A stretch of 64,000 nucleotides of DNA from Panulirus ornatus (GCF_036320965.1 NC_092226.1:24691002-24755001); one strand, 5' to 3'. Positions 9,331-21,183 are shown, numbered from the stretch's first letter. Notes: generated from the sequence alone by a model not told the origin. Numbers and translations: made by a program.

Positions 9331-12300
9331 GTCGTCCTCGAGTATCGTACCGTCGTGCTCTAGGATCGTATCGTCGTCCTCGAGTATCGTACCGTCGTGC
9401 TCAAGGATCGTATCGTCGTCCTCGCGTAATCGTACCGTCGTGCTCTAGGATCGTATCGTCGTCCTCGCGTAATCGTACCGTCGTGCTCAAGATCGTATCG
9501 TCGTCCTCGCGTAATCGTACCGTCGTGCTCAAGGATCGTACCGTCGTGCTCAAGGATCGTATCGTCGTCCTCGCGTATCGTACCGTCGTGCTCAAGGATC
9601 GTACCGTCGTGCTCAAGGATCGTATCGTCGTCCTCGCGTAATCGTACCGTCGTGCTCTAGGATCGTATCGTCGTCCTCGAGTATCGTACCGTCGTGCTCA
9701 AGGATCGAATCGTCGTCCTCGCGTAATCGTACCGTCGTGCTCTAGGATCGTATCGTCGTCCTCGAGTATCGTACCGTCGTGCTCAAGGATCGTACCGTCG
9801 TGCTCAAGATCGTATCGTCGTCCTCGCGTAATCGTACCGTCGTGCTCAAGGATCGTATCGTCGTCCTCGAGTATCGTACCGTCGTGCTCAAGATCGTATC
9901 GTCGTCCTCGAGTATCGTACCGTCGTGCTCAAGATCGTATCGTCGTCCTCGAGTATCGTACCGTCGTGCTCTAGGATCGTATCGTCGTCCTCGAGTATCG
10001 TACCGTCGTGCTCAAGATCGTATCGTCGTCCTCGCGTATCGTACCGTCGTGCTCAAGATCGTATCGTCGTCCTCGCGTATCGTACCGTCGTGCTCTAGGA
10101 TCGTATCGTCGTCCTCGAGTATCGTACCGTCGTGCTCAAGGATCGTACCGTCGTGCTCAAGGATCGTATCGTCGTCCTCGAGTATCGTACCGTCGTGCTC
10201 AAGATCGTATCGTCGTCCTCGAGTATCGTACCGTCGTGCTCTAGGATCGTATCGTCGTCCTCGCGTATCGTACCGTCGTGCTCTAGGATCGTATCGTCGT
10301 CCTCGCGTATCGTACCGTCGTGCTCTAGGATCGTATCGTCGTCCTCGCGTATCGTGCCGTCGTCCTCGCGTATCGTACCGTCGTGCTCAAGGATCGTACC
10401 GTCGTGCTCAAGGATCGTACCGTCGTGCTCAAGATCGTATCGTCGTCCTCGCGTATCGTGCCGTCGTCCTCGCGTATCGTACCGTCGTGCTCAAGATCGT
10501 ATCGTCGTCCTCGAGTATCGTACCGTCGTGCTCAAGATCGTATCGTCGTCCTCGAGTATCGTACCGTCGTGCTCAAGGATCGTACCGTCGTGCTCAAGAT
10601 CGTATCGTCGTCCTCGCGTAATCGTACCGTCGTGCTCAAGGATCGTACCGTCGTGCTCAAGATCGTATCGTCGTCCTCGCGTATCGTGCCGTCGTCCTCG
10701 CGTAATCGTACCGTCGTGCTCAAGGATCGTACCGTCGTGCTCAAGATCGTATCGTCGTCCTCGCGTAATCGTACCGTCGTGCTCAAGGATCGTACCGTCG
10801 TGCTCAAGATCGTATCGTCGTCCTCGCGTAATCGTACCGTCGTGCTCTAGGATCGTATCGTCGTCCTCGCGTAATCGTACCGTCGTGCTCAAGGATCGTA
10901 CCGTCGTGCTCAAGATCGTATCGTCGTCCTCGAGTATCGTACCGTCGTGCTCAAGATCGTATCGTCGTCCTCGAGTATCGTACCGTCGTGCTCAAGATCG
11001 TATCGTCGTCCTCGAGTATCGTACCGTCGTGCTCTAGGATCGTATCGTCGTCCTCGAGTATCGTACCGTCGTGCTCTAGGATCGTATCGTCGTCCTCGCG
11101 TAATCGTACCGTCGTGCTCTAGGATCGTATCGTCGTCCTCGCGTATCGTGCCGTCGTCCTCGCGTATCGTGCCGTCGTCCTCGCGTATCGTACCGTCGTG
11201 CTCAAGATCGTATCGTCGTCCTCGAGTATCGTACCGTCGTGCTCTAGGATCGTATCGTCGTCCTCGAGTATCGTACCGTCGTGCTCTAGGATCGTATCGT
11301 CGTCCTCGCGTATCGTACCGTCGTGCTCAAGGATCGTACCGTCGTGCTCAAGGATCGTACCGTCGTGCTCAAGGATCGTACCGTCGTGCTCAAGGATCGT
11401 ACCGTCGTGCTCAAGGATCGTACCGTCGTGCTCAAGGATCGTATCGTCGTCCTCGCGTATCGTGCCGTCGTCCTCGCGTATCGTACCGTCGTGCTCAAGG
11501 ATCGTACCGTCGTGCTCAAGGATCGTATCGTCGTCCTCGAGTATCGTACCGTCGTGCTCAAGATCGTATCGTCGTCCTCGAGTATCGTACCGTCGTGCTC
11601 AAGGATCGTACCGTCGTGCTCAAGATCGTATCGTCGTCCTCGAGTATCGTACCGTCGTGCTCAAGGATCGTATCGTCGTCCTCGAGTATCGTACCGTCGT
11701 GCTCTAGGATCGTATCGTCGTCCTCGAGTATCGTACCGTCGTGCTCAAGGATCGTATCGTCGTCCTCGAGTATCGTACCGTCGTGCTCAAGGATCGTATC
11801 GTCGTCCTCGAGTATCGTACCGTCGTGCTCAAGGATCGTACGTCGTCCTCGCGTATCGTACCGTCGTGCTCAAGATCGTATCGTCGTCCTCGAGTATCGT
11901 ACCGTCGTGCTCAAGGATCGTATCGTCGTCCTCGAGTATCGTACCGTCGTGCTCAAGGATCGTATCGTCGTCCTCGAGTATCGTACCGTCGTGCTCAAGG
12001 ATCGTACCGTCGTGCTCAAGATCGTATCGTCGTCCTCGAGTATCGTACCGTCGTGCTCTAGGATCGTATCGTCGTCCTCGAGTATCGTACCGTCGTGCTC
12101 AAGGATCGTATCGTCGTCCTCGAGTATCGTACCGTCGTGCTCTAGGATCGTATCGTCGTCCTCGAGTATCGTACCGTCGTGCTCAAGGATCGTATCGTCG
12201 TCCTCGAGTATCGTACCGTCGTGCTCAAGGATCGTACCGTCGTGCTCAAGGATCGTACCGTCGTGCTCAAGGATCGTATCGTCGTCCTCGAGTATCGTAC

Positions 12301-12986
12301 CGTCGTGCTCAAGGATCGTATCGTCGTCCTCGAGTATCGTACCGTCGTGCTCAAGGATCGTATCGTCGTTCTCGAGTATCGTACCGTCGTGCTCTAGGAT
12401 CGTATCGTCGTCCTCGAGTATCGTACCGTCGTGCTCAAGGATCGTATCGTCGTCCTCGAGTATCGTACCGTCGTGCTCAAGGATCGTATCGTCGTCCTCG
12501 AGTATCGTACCGTCGTGCTCAAGATCGTATCGTCGTCCTCGCGTATCGTACCGTCGTGCTCAAGGATCGTATCGTCGTCCTCGAGTATCGTGCCGTCGTG
12601 CTCAAGGATCGTATCGTCGTCCTCGCGTATCGTACCGTCGTTGCTCAAGGATCGTATCGTCGTCCTCGCGTATCGTGCCGTCGTCCTCGCGTATCGTGCC
12701 GTCGTCCTCGCGTATCGTACCGTCGTGCTCAAGGATCGTATCGTCGTCCTCGCGTATCGTACCGTCGTGCTCAAGGATCGTATCGTCGTCCTCGCGTATC
12801 GTACCGTCGTGCTCAAGGATCGTATCGTCGTCCTCGCGTATCGTACCGTCGTGCTCAAGGATCGTATCGTCATCCTCGCGTATCGTACCGTCGTGCTCTA
12901 GGATCGTATCGTCGTCCTCGCGTATCGTACCGTCGTGCTCAAGGATCGTACCGTCGTGCTCAAGGATCGTACCGTCCCGCTCAAGG
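9331..12986 (+). repeat. 21-bp CpG-rich satellite array
   Basis: About 3.66 kb of tandem 21-bp units, roughly 170 copies. Two main monomers alternate and often form a 42-bp dimer: A = ATCGTACCGTCGTGCTCAAGG and B = ATCGTATCGTCGTCCTCGAGT, which differ at four positions. Variants recur: A ending CTCAAG (20 bp), A ending CTCTAGG, B ending CTCGCGT or CTCGCGTA (22 bp), and a hybrid ATCGTGCCGTCGTCCTCGCGT. Six consecutive A units occur at about 11320-11445, and near-regular A-B dimers dominate at about 11650-12520. Each dimer carries seven CpGs. The 21-bp length keeps several frames open on both strands, giving long but meaningless seven-residue periodic translations. No promoter or start context supports translation. 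Confidence 0.97.
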
Positions 12987-12989
12987 GAA

Positions 12990-13655
12990 CAACAGAGACC
13001 GAGGTGCAATAACAGGTGTGTTTATGAGGCTGGTTTATGGGGATGGTGGTGGTGAGGTGGGGGGAAGACAACCCTGTTAGTGTAGTGCTGGGGGGAAGGT
13101 GAGGGGGATGTCTGTGTGGCTTTATTGTGGGAAAGGAACAAAGCTGGAATATCTTTTTTATAGCTTTACTGTGGGAAGGCGTTGTGTCTGGGTGTAGCTA
13201 CATGCAGCTGTAGTGAAGCCCGTGACAGTGTTTGTTGGCTCTGTATGACTTGTCACCCGTCATACAGGAACATCCTCAGCGGTGAAGCTGTGATGAATTA
13301 CCTTTTCGGTATATGTTGACAACCAGACATTTATGTTGGTGTGCTTCAAAGATTATCTTAACAACCTTGAAGATAGGGGAGCAAACAGACTTAACAACTT
13401 ACTTGTGGCTATCGAGAAAAGACTGGTGACTGGGATTATGATTGACATAGAACTGGAGAATATCATGGAAGGAGAGATCAGACTGACACTTCTAGACAGA
13501 ATATGAAGGGTAAGGACACCGTGGAGTGGCTATTGTCTCTGCTGACGTGGGTGGAGGGAGGGAAGGGGAGGAGTGTCGTACATAACATACAACACAGATT
13601 AACCAAGTGTTCGTGACGAGAATATTGCGAGGGCGTGGGCGGCCAATGGCCCGCG
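12990..13655. other. Right flank of satellite, no gene
   Basis: Unique sequence. Two motifs, TGGCTTTATTGTGGGAAA (13117) and TAGCTTTACTGTGGGAAG (13161), resemble those bordering the left side of the array at 9187 and 9296. Confidence 0.5.
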
Positions 13656-13661
13656 GAGGCG

Positions 13662-13699
13662 TGTGTGTGTGTGTGTGTGTGTGTGTGTCTGTGTGTGTG
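13662..13699 (+). repeat. (GT)n microsatellite
   Basis: About 19 GT units with one interruption. Confidence 0.95.
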
Positions 13700-14885
13700 A
13701 GTGATCTCAGAGGTCGTGGGGTCGTGTAGGTCTCGTCCAACCTGGAGGATCTGTAGACACAACGTGATGCTCGCATGGACCTTTGCGACATCAGTCAGTC
13801 GAACCTGTTGTGTGCAGTTGAGGTCTTCGACACAGCGAGTCGAAGCATGACTCTGGGCTGGCGAGAGCCAGAATCTGAGGTTGCTCAGCTGGCTTTCAGC
13901 AAGGGTCGTGCACATGATGAGAGGTGTTGATGTAGGGGTTAGAATCATCATTCAACATCTGAAGAAGGTGTTAGATTTTTTTTACAGTTGGTTGATGTGG
14001 CTTGACAGTGATGGTCTTGATGGTCCTAGCATTTGACAGGCCTAAATAGGCCAACTAACTCGGTAACGAACCGACTTCCAGTGATGTCTTACGAAGGGAC
14101 GTCAGCCATCCTTGCTGGATTTCAGAGTTCCTCTGTGTGTCCTCTACTGATTTTGCTCATGCTCTTATGTATTAAGGATATTCATCCTTTTAAGATTTAG
14201 AACTCAGCTTAGGATGACGCAGTCTAAACTTTAAGTTAGCCCAGTTGAACTCACTCCTACCTTTCTTGCTTAAACGTAACTCACTCTGCTTCAACCCAAC
14301 CCAGTCTTGCCCACCACAGTGTTGTCATTGCTGGGGTAAGTATAGCCTAGCCATCTCAGTGCAGGAAAACCCGGAACAAGCCATTCCAACATAACCTAAC
14401 CAAGCTCTCCCCTTCCTAAGCCAGCTGAACGCAGCCCAACTAAACTTAAGGCAGCGGCGTAGCCCAACTTAGGTCAGCCATGAGACTCCAGTCCTTCCCA
14501 TCCCCGCCCGCCCTATCCCTTCCAGATCTGAACAACCTAGCACTGTCCAACATAACATAACATAGTGTACGAGGTTCATAACATAGCCTACATCCAGTTC
14601 CGTAAGCTACCCTTTTTCCCCACTGGAGAAACAACACAACAGTGTCTTACCCACACTATCATAAATACAGTTCTCATCTTGATGTCGTTCAGAGGATATT
14701 ATCTTGATGTGTCTCTACGGGTTTAGGTCCCTGGCAGGCTGGCTGGCTGCCTGTGTGTGTGTGTTTCTGACCATATAGGATGGTCTGCCCCTTTCTGTTT
14801 TGTCTGACTGTTTGTGTTGTTTTCTTTGTCGTAATTCTGTGGTTTGTCTTTCTCATACTTTTTTCTATTCCAGTAGGTAAGCAGC
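13700..14885. other. Unique sequence, no gene seen
   Basis: No gene is recognised. From about 14220 to 14600 the sequence is rich in AACCCA/AACCTA-like words (for example CAACCCAACCCAG) but shows no clean period. Confidence 0.5.
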
Positions 14886-14888
14886 GGT

Positions 14889-14934
14889 TTATATATATAT
14901 TTTTATTTTATTATACTTTGTCGCTGTCTCCCGC
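14889..14934 (-). mobile_element. Very short RTE-like LINE 3' tail
   Basis: Contains only the terminal tail (ACTTTGTCGCTGTCTCCCGCG on plus) preceded by a T/A-rich stretch. This is the 3' end of the minus-strand LINE family seen at 49.3 kb, severely 5'-truncated at a TA microsatellite. Confidence 0.6.
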
Positions 14935-14980
14935 GTATATATATACATATACGAATAAAGTGTATATGAACGCGCTTTGT

Positions 14981-14981
14981 A

Positions 14982-15057
<76 letters not shown>
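14981..15057. repeat. (TA)n(CA)n microsatellite
   Basis: A TA run of about 35 units followed by CACACACA. It abuts the 3' tail of the LINE fragment to its right. Confidence 0.95.
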
Positions 15058-15058
<1 letters not shown>

Positions 15059-15064
15059 ATGCAC

Positions 15065-15693
15065 ATGGCCGTTTCCCACGATAGCGAGGTAGCGCCAGGA
15101 ATAGACGAGGAAAGGCAGCATTTGCTCACGTCCATTCTCTAGCTGTCATGTGCATTGCACCGAAACCACAGCTCCCTATCCACAACCCCACAGACTTTTT
15201 TATGCTTTCTTCTGGTCGCTTCACATGCCCTGACTCAGTCCATTAACAGTGTTTCGACCCTTGTAAACAACATCGTTCCAATTCACTCTATCCCCTACAC
15301 GCCTTTCACACTTCATGTTCAGGCTCTTATCCCTCAAAATGTTTTTCACTCCTTCTCTCCATCTCCATCATGGTCTCCCCTTTCTCCTTGTCCCTTCACA
15401 TTGGCAACCTTTCCTTACTACTCATTCTCTCCTTTTGTCCAAACCATTTCAGCACAACCTCTTCAGCTCCCTTAACCACAGTCTTTTTATTGCCACACAT
15501 CTCTCTCTTACCCTTTTATTACTTACTCGATCATACCACCTCACACCACTCGATCACACCACCTGACACCACATCTTGTTCTCGAAACATTTCATTTCCA
15601 ACTCATCCACCCTCCTCCGCATATCCTCATCCACAGCCCATCCCTCGCATCCATACAGTATTGCTAGGACTCCTATACCTGCAAACATACCAG
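15065..15693 (-). pseudogene. RTE-like LINE fragment, older subfamily
   Basis: Minus-strand 3' part of an RTE-like LINE. From right to left: the C-terminal RT region (equivalents of [18 protein letters not shown] and [10 protein letters not shown], with substitutions and indels), then the 3' UTR with the older-type module (GTGGTTTCGGTGCAATGCAC) and the tail core at about 15085. The right end stops abruptly at a TA microsatellite at 15694. Frameshifted and clearly older than the 49-60 kb copies. Confidence 0.8.
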
Positions 15694-15776
<83 letters not shown>

Positions 15777-15780
15777 TATA
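15694..15780. repeat. (TA)n microsatellite
   Basis: About 40 TA units, interrupted once near the right end. It marks the truncation point of the LINE to its left. Confidence 0.95.
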
Positions 15781-15784
15781 ATCG

Positions 15785-16765
15785 CTTCTCTTGGAAAATG
15801 AAGACATTTACACCAGTTGCATATGATATGGACCCATGTCCCTATTAGTGTACACCTTTGTTATGTGAATATGAATAGCACCAGTGATCTTAGTGACGGA
15901 AATAGACATTCTCGGTTTAGTGGTCAAAGTACCATAACTCCAGTGGTGGAAAATGAATTTGGGCGGTTTTGTGTCATAATTACCTTACTCTCAGTGATAG
16001 AAATAGATTTTGATGATTCTGTTTCAGCAGAAACCGTTGCATTGATTCAGAGAAAGTTTATCTTCAGTAAATGGTCTTTTAGAACGTTTGGTTTGATTCG
16101 AGACAAGAGAGCAGCTATTGAAGGAACTGTGGAAAAACTGTTGAAGTTGTCGTGACAGATATATAACTACTGAGAGGATGAGATGGATAGTGTAGGAGAC
16201 AGACGGCCGTATGACTCCTGGGAAGATGAGACAGATAGTGGAGGAGACATGTGAAGACATATACCAGCTAAGAGGATAGGATTTGCAGTACAAGAAGACT
16301 TTCGTGGGATGTTTGGCTTCTAGGAGGAGGATGGGAAAGACAGTCTGGGAGACTTGTGAATGACGTCTAACGGTTGGGAGGGTGGAATGGATAGAGTGGG
16401 AGATTTGTGACGAAATAGCCACGTCAGAGAGACGGAAAGAAGCTCCCGTCGCACGCCTGCAAGAGTCATGCCAGGGAGACGGGCAACGGGCACCATTCGT
16501 AGACTGGTCAGTGTGTTTTGTGGTTATTTGAAGTCTTTAGAAACTGCTGTTGGGAGAATTGAGAGGAGGTAGGGTGTAGCATGAGGAGGAGGATGAGTGT
16601 GGAAGAGATCACCGTAGAATACAAGAAGTTTCCCTCCTCTTCCACGTCCCTCACGTCCACGACAGTGGAACAGAATGAACCTGTGGTTTACTAATTGATG
16701 TGTCTAAATCGTACACTTGAGAAGGTTTTAACCCCAGTGGAGACAAAACTGAACAAAATGAGTTT
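15785..16765. other. Unique sequence, no gene seen
   Basis: From about 16140 to 16440 the phrase GAGGATG/GGAGAC/TTTGTGA recurs every 50-60 bp (for example GAGACAGACGG and GAGACATGTGAAG), which suggests a very decayed minisatellite. A 112-codon open frame at 15817-16155 (+) has no recognised domain. Confidence 0.4.
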
Positions 16766-16767
16766 CT

Positions 16768-16925
16768 GGTTAGTGCCCAGGTGGAGTAGCGGTTAGCGTC
16801 GCTGATCTTTAATCCACTAAGCCTTTGTTCGATCCCCGGCACGGGCAGATAGTGTATAACTCACCTAACGGTTCACATTCTATCTGGTAGATGATTGAGT
16901 ATCAACTTGGGTTGGGGAAGAGCAC
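16768..16925 (+). mobile_element. tRNA-derived SINE
   Basis: The head has the layout of a tRNA. TGCCC at 16772 can pair with GGGCA near 16845. A box A-like TGGAGTAGCGG follows, and a canonical box B (TGTTCGATCCC) lies about 50 bases downstream with a CCCGG-type T-arm end. The anticodon-like loop is CTTTAAT. About 80 bp of unrelated body follows (CTCACCTAACGGTTC onward), so this is a SINE or retro-tRNA rather than a tRNA gene. The 3' end of the body is uncertain. Confidence 0.6.
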
Positions 16926-16989
16926 CACGGATGTTACAGGATTAACCAGATGATAGTTTGTATCTATGCTCGAGAGTCCTTAGGTATGT

Positions 16990-17075
16990 CCATGTCAGGG
17001 GACCTGGCCCTCACTGACAGGTCTAATGACCCTTCCAGGGGTGTCCATGACGGGAACTTGGCCCTTACTGATTGT
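16990..17075 (+). repeat. Two-copy tandem duplication, about 58 bp
   Basis: TGTCCATGTCAGGGGACCTGG..CTCACTGA (about 16987) is repeated as TGTCCATGACGGGAACTTGG..CTTACTGA (about 17043). Short and diverged. Confidence 0.5.
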
Positions 17076-17232
17076 TTGTTGTTATCAAGGGTTGGTCAGC
17101 AGCAAACAGCAACAACCTGTCTGGTCTGGTACTGGTTTTCATTGTATTTTTAACGCCACAGTGACAAATGTGTCAATAATCCATTGGCATCAGTGAATGT
17201 TCAGCCCTTGAAGAGTCACGCACCATGCAGAA

Positions 17233-17352
17233 GTGGGGGGCTGGTAGCTACAGGAGGGGACTGGTGGCTGCGGGTAGGGGCGAGTGGTTACAGGAGGGGA
17301 CTGGTCGCTGCAGGAGGGGGCTGGTGGCAACAGGAGGGGAGCTGGTAGTATA
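17233..17352 (+). repeat. Degenerate 21-bp G-rich minisatellite
   Basis: Five to six units resembling GGGGACTGGTGGCTGCAGGAG. Unrelated to the CpG-rich 21-bp satellite. Confidence 0.75.
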
Positions 17353-17623
17353 CAGTTGTTAAATACATGACAGAATATTTTCACTCCTGGTGCGTGATGA
17401 AAGACATTACTGAGGATCTCACCTTGATGATGTAAGAACCTGGTCACCTCATCTTGGACACCACAGAACATAAGGTCATTGTCATGTGGGGAGGTGCGCG
17501 CCAGGCGGCTTGCTGGCCTTGACGAAGCAGCTTCTGTGTACACTGAGCCAGGTTTGATAATGTTTCACCTAACCTGTCTGGCTGGCTGACCTCTTGATGA
17601 GTACACCGTTGCCGTGCTTCTCT

Positions 17624-17673
17624 TGGTCTGGCCTTTGACCTGACTCTTAATGGGAAGGTCAAAGGCCAGACCA
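17624..17673. promoter_or_regulatory. Perfect 18-bp inverted repeat with DR1-like arms
   Basis: The left arm TGGTCTGGCCTTTGACCT (17624-17641) is the exact reverse complement of the right arm AGGTCAAAGGCCAGACCA (17656-17673), with a 14-base spacer. Each arm contains AGGTCAAAGGCCA, a near-consensus DR1 (two AGGTCA-like half-sites one base apart), the type bound by RXR/HNF4-class nuclear receptors. The same 13-mer occurs at 172-184. Function is inference. It may simply be the end of a repeat, since satellite-like monomers begin right after it. Confidence 0.45.
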
Positions 17674-17684
17674 TCTTGCCTACT

Positions 17685-17995
17685 CTGTGCTCAAGGTCGT
17701 AAACTCGCGTTCAAGGTTCGTACCTTGGTGCTCAAAGGTAGAACCCTAAGTGCTCAAAGGTCTTACTTTCGTGCTCAAAGATCTTACCATCGAGCTCAAG
17801 GGTCTTACCTACGTGCTCAAGGATCGTACTTTCGTGTTTAAGGGTCGTACTCTCGTGCTCAAGGGTGTTCCCTTGGTGCTTTAGGGTTTTACCTTTGTGT
17901 TCAAGGGTCGTGCCTTCGTGCTCAAGGGTCGTACCCACGTGCTTAAAGGGTTTACCTTTTGCTTCAGGTCTTACCTTCGTGCTCAAGGGTCGTGC
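17685..17995 (+). repeat. Diverged 21-bp satellite relatives
   Basis: About 14 imperfect units of about 21 bp related to monomer A of the 9.3 kb array, with local consensus like GTCTTACCTTCGTGCTCAAGG. Divergence is much higher than in the main array. The array stops abruptly at about 17996, where minus-strand LINE sequence begins. Confidence 0.85.

Positions 17996-18960
<965 letters not shown>

Positions 18961-19023
<63 letters not shown>
18961..19023. repeat. (TA)n microsatellite
   Basis: About 31 TA units extending directly from the A-rich 3' end of the short element. Confidence 0.95.
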
Positions 19024-19024
<1 letters not shown>

Positions 19025-19026
<2 letters not shown>

Positions 19027-19660
19027 TACCGCCACTTATTTTACATATTATAACATGGTAACAGTTGTCTGGATCTTGTAACTCCTTATTATGTTTATAT
19101 CTGTACATGAGTTGCCCTTCTACCTCCTTCATATATATCCACCCCTCACCCGTCCTTTTGAAATCCTCCCCTCTTCCTCTACCTCCCCACCCAGACTTCC
19201 CCTTCCCCCCACGGTCTCTCCGCCTCATCCTCCCCATCTCCCCACCCCCACATTCCCCCTTCCTGCTGGTGTCCATTTCCCCTCCCCCTGGCGGTAAGAT
19301 CACATCAATCTCATTCTCATTTATTGCCGTTCACCGCAATATTGGCGCGTGGTGGCCTGCCCCTTAGATCATCAGGCTCGCCAACCCCGCCACGTTGCAC
19401 CATGTTCATCTTCAAACTCCCCCAACAGCCCATGCGTAACGCACCATAAACCTACACTTATCTAATCACAAAAACTAAGTTTCAAAAAAAAAATGATACC
19501 TGTAAATGAAGGTAGTGTGATACGTATATGATTTTATTTTATTATTTGTGGTGAGAACGGTGAAGAGTTTGGACTGACTGAGTGGCGGCAACACTGTAGG
19601 CTGGTGCCGTACGCCCTGAGGTCATCTGACGGACTTTAGCCGATTCGTCTGTCCGGAGCT
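19025..19660. other. C-rich unique sequence, no gene
   Basis: About 19110-19300 is pyrimidine-rich (CCTCCCCA-type words). No coding or RNA features are recognised. Confidence 0.5.
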
Positions 19661-19664
19661 GATG

Positions 19665-20245
19665 GTTCCAGGAGATAGTGGTAGTGGTGGTGGGATTGTG
19701 GTAATGCTGGAGGGGGTACTGGTGTGGGGGGTCATCTAGATGATAGTATATGGTAGTAGAATTGTGGTTATGGTGATAGTGTAGATGGTGATAGTTATGA
19801 TAAGGTCCTGGAGATGATGGAGAGGAATTGTGGTAGATGGGTGTTGGTAGCGTGGTTCTGATGTCGGAGGTACTGTTGATGATTTACTGGTAACAGGAGT
19901 TTGGGGATCGTTGTAGTTGTGGTAGGATCGTGGTTACAAAGTCCTGGAGATAGTGGTAGTACTAGTAAAGTATGCGTGGTACTGTAGGGGTAGTAGTGAT
20001 GAAGATAGACAGATAATGGCCACTAGTGGTGGGGCAGTAGTCATGGGAGATGGAGACAACAGGGTATTGGGGTTAGTAGCACTGGAGTGGTTAGTGGTAA
20101 TAGGGTTCTGGAGATAGTGGCAGTATCATTAGTTGTGCTGTTTGTGATAGATAGTAGTAATAGGGTCCTAGGGAAATTGGTAATGGGGCAGTGGTAATAG
20201 GGTCCTGGAGATCGTGGTAGCTGTGATATGATAGTAAGGGCAGTG
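19665..20245 (+). repeat. Decayed GT/GGT-rich minisatellite
   Basis: Degenerate recurrence of a phrase like TAATAGGGTCCTGGAGATAG followed by GTGGTAGTG. The GTCCTGGAGAT or GTTCTGGAGAT core is visible near 19806, 19941, 20105 and 20200. Spacing is irregular (about 50-150 bp). Confidence 0.6.
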
Positions 20246-20292
20246 GTAGTGGTATGTGGTGGAATTTTGCACCGATAAGAATGAAAGTCTTT

Positions 20293-20376
<84 letters not shown>

Positions 20377-20390
20377 ATCTCTCTCTCTTG
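20293..20390 (+). repeat. (CT)n microsatellite
   Basis: About 45 CT units with a few breaks at the right end. Confidence 0.95.
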
Positions 20391-20394
20391 CTTT

Positions 20395-21129
20395 TTCTTT
20401 AAGGACTTTCTCAATTTCTTTTTTATCACTGTGATGGTAACAGTGTTCCCGCGCCTCAGACACTACCTTATCTTCTCAGAGGTGAATACAGACAGTATGC
20501 ACCAGCGTCGGCATGAACACAATTTACATAAACATCAGAATAACACTGGAAATATATGTTGACCATGTTTCCCACCAGCGCCCCCTCTGGAGGTTTAAAA
20601 ACATTACCGGCCGTGTGTGGGGGGGGTGTTTTTTTCTTGCATACCAAACATGGGCCACGACATATAAAAATTCAACCCCCCACCCCCTCCTTTTTTTTTT
20701 CCCTCCCCTTACCCTCCAGGAAATACGAGGTACAAGAGTATTTTTGTGTACGTAAAATGTAAAGTAAAACGAAGCAAGAACCTGACCCATGTCGCCAGAG
20801 CACACGCCCTGGTCTGTCAGGCCTCAGGGGAGAGGCTAACATGGCTGCCTCGGAAGGGGATGTACTGGGGTTGGGGGGGGGGGTGAGCAGTCCTGGGGCT
20901 CTCAGTATTTACCTCTGACGTGCTGTGATATGTAGCGGAGGGGAAGACGTATTTTTGTAGCCTCCTGGATTGTTTTGTTATGGCGGGAGCGACAAAAATC
21001 ATGGGGGGGGAGGGAGGAGGGCCCTAGTATGGTGCCGTCAGCCTCACCCGGCCTCCCCCCCCCCCCCATCCCCCCTTCGAGTATCTGCCACTTGCGCTCA
21101 GGGCGTAGGAGGGGCAGGGGGCCCATTTT

Positions 21130-21130
<1 letters not shown>
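20395..21130. other. Unique sequence with G/C homopolymers
   Basis: No gene seen. Long mononucleotide tracts occur: G at about 20872, G at about 21003 and C at about 21056. Confidence 0.5.

Positions 21131-21131
<1 letters not shown>

Positions 21132-21183
<52 letters not shown>
21132..21183 (+). repeat. (GT)n microsatellite
   Basis: About 25 GT units. It adjoins LINE tail copy 4, as at 3.5 and 3.7 kb. Confidence 0.97.

Noticed and set aside
10947..13080. Open frames up to 702 codons in the 21-bp array, in several frames on both strands
   Set aside because: The unit length is a multiple of three, so any stop-free frame stays open. The peptides are pure seven-residue repeats, frames shift between 20-, 21- and 22-bp variants, and no start or splice context exists.
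16768..16850. Functional tRNA gene
   Set aside because: Acceptor stem pairing is imperfect, the anticodon arm is poor, and a non-tRNA body follows. A SINE head is the better reading.
20566..20585. CTCF-like CCAGCGCCCCCTCTGG (and CCGCTAGGGGGCCAC near 45751)
   Set aside because: Each deviates from the CTCF consensus (a missing base or several mismatches). Single motif matches in 64 kb are expected by chance.
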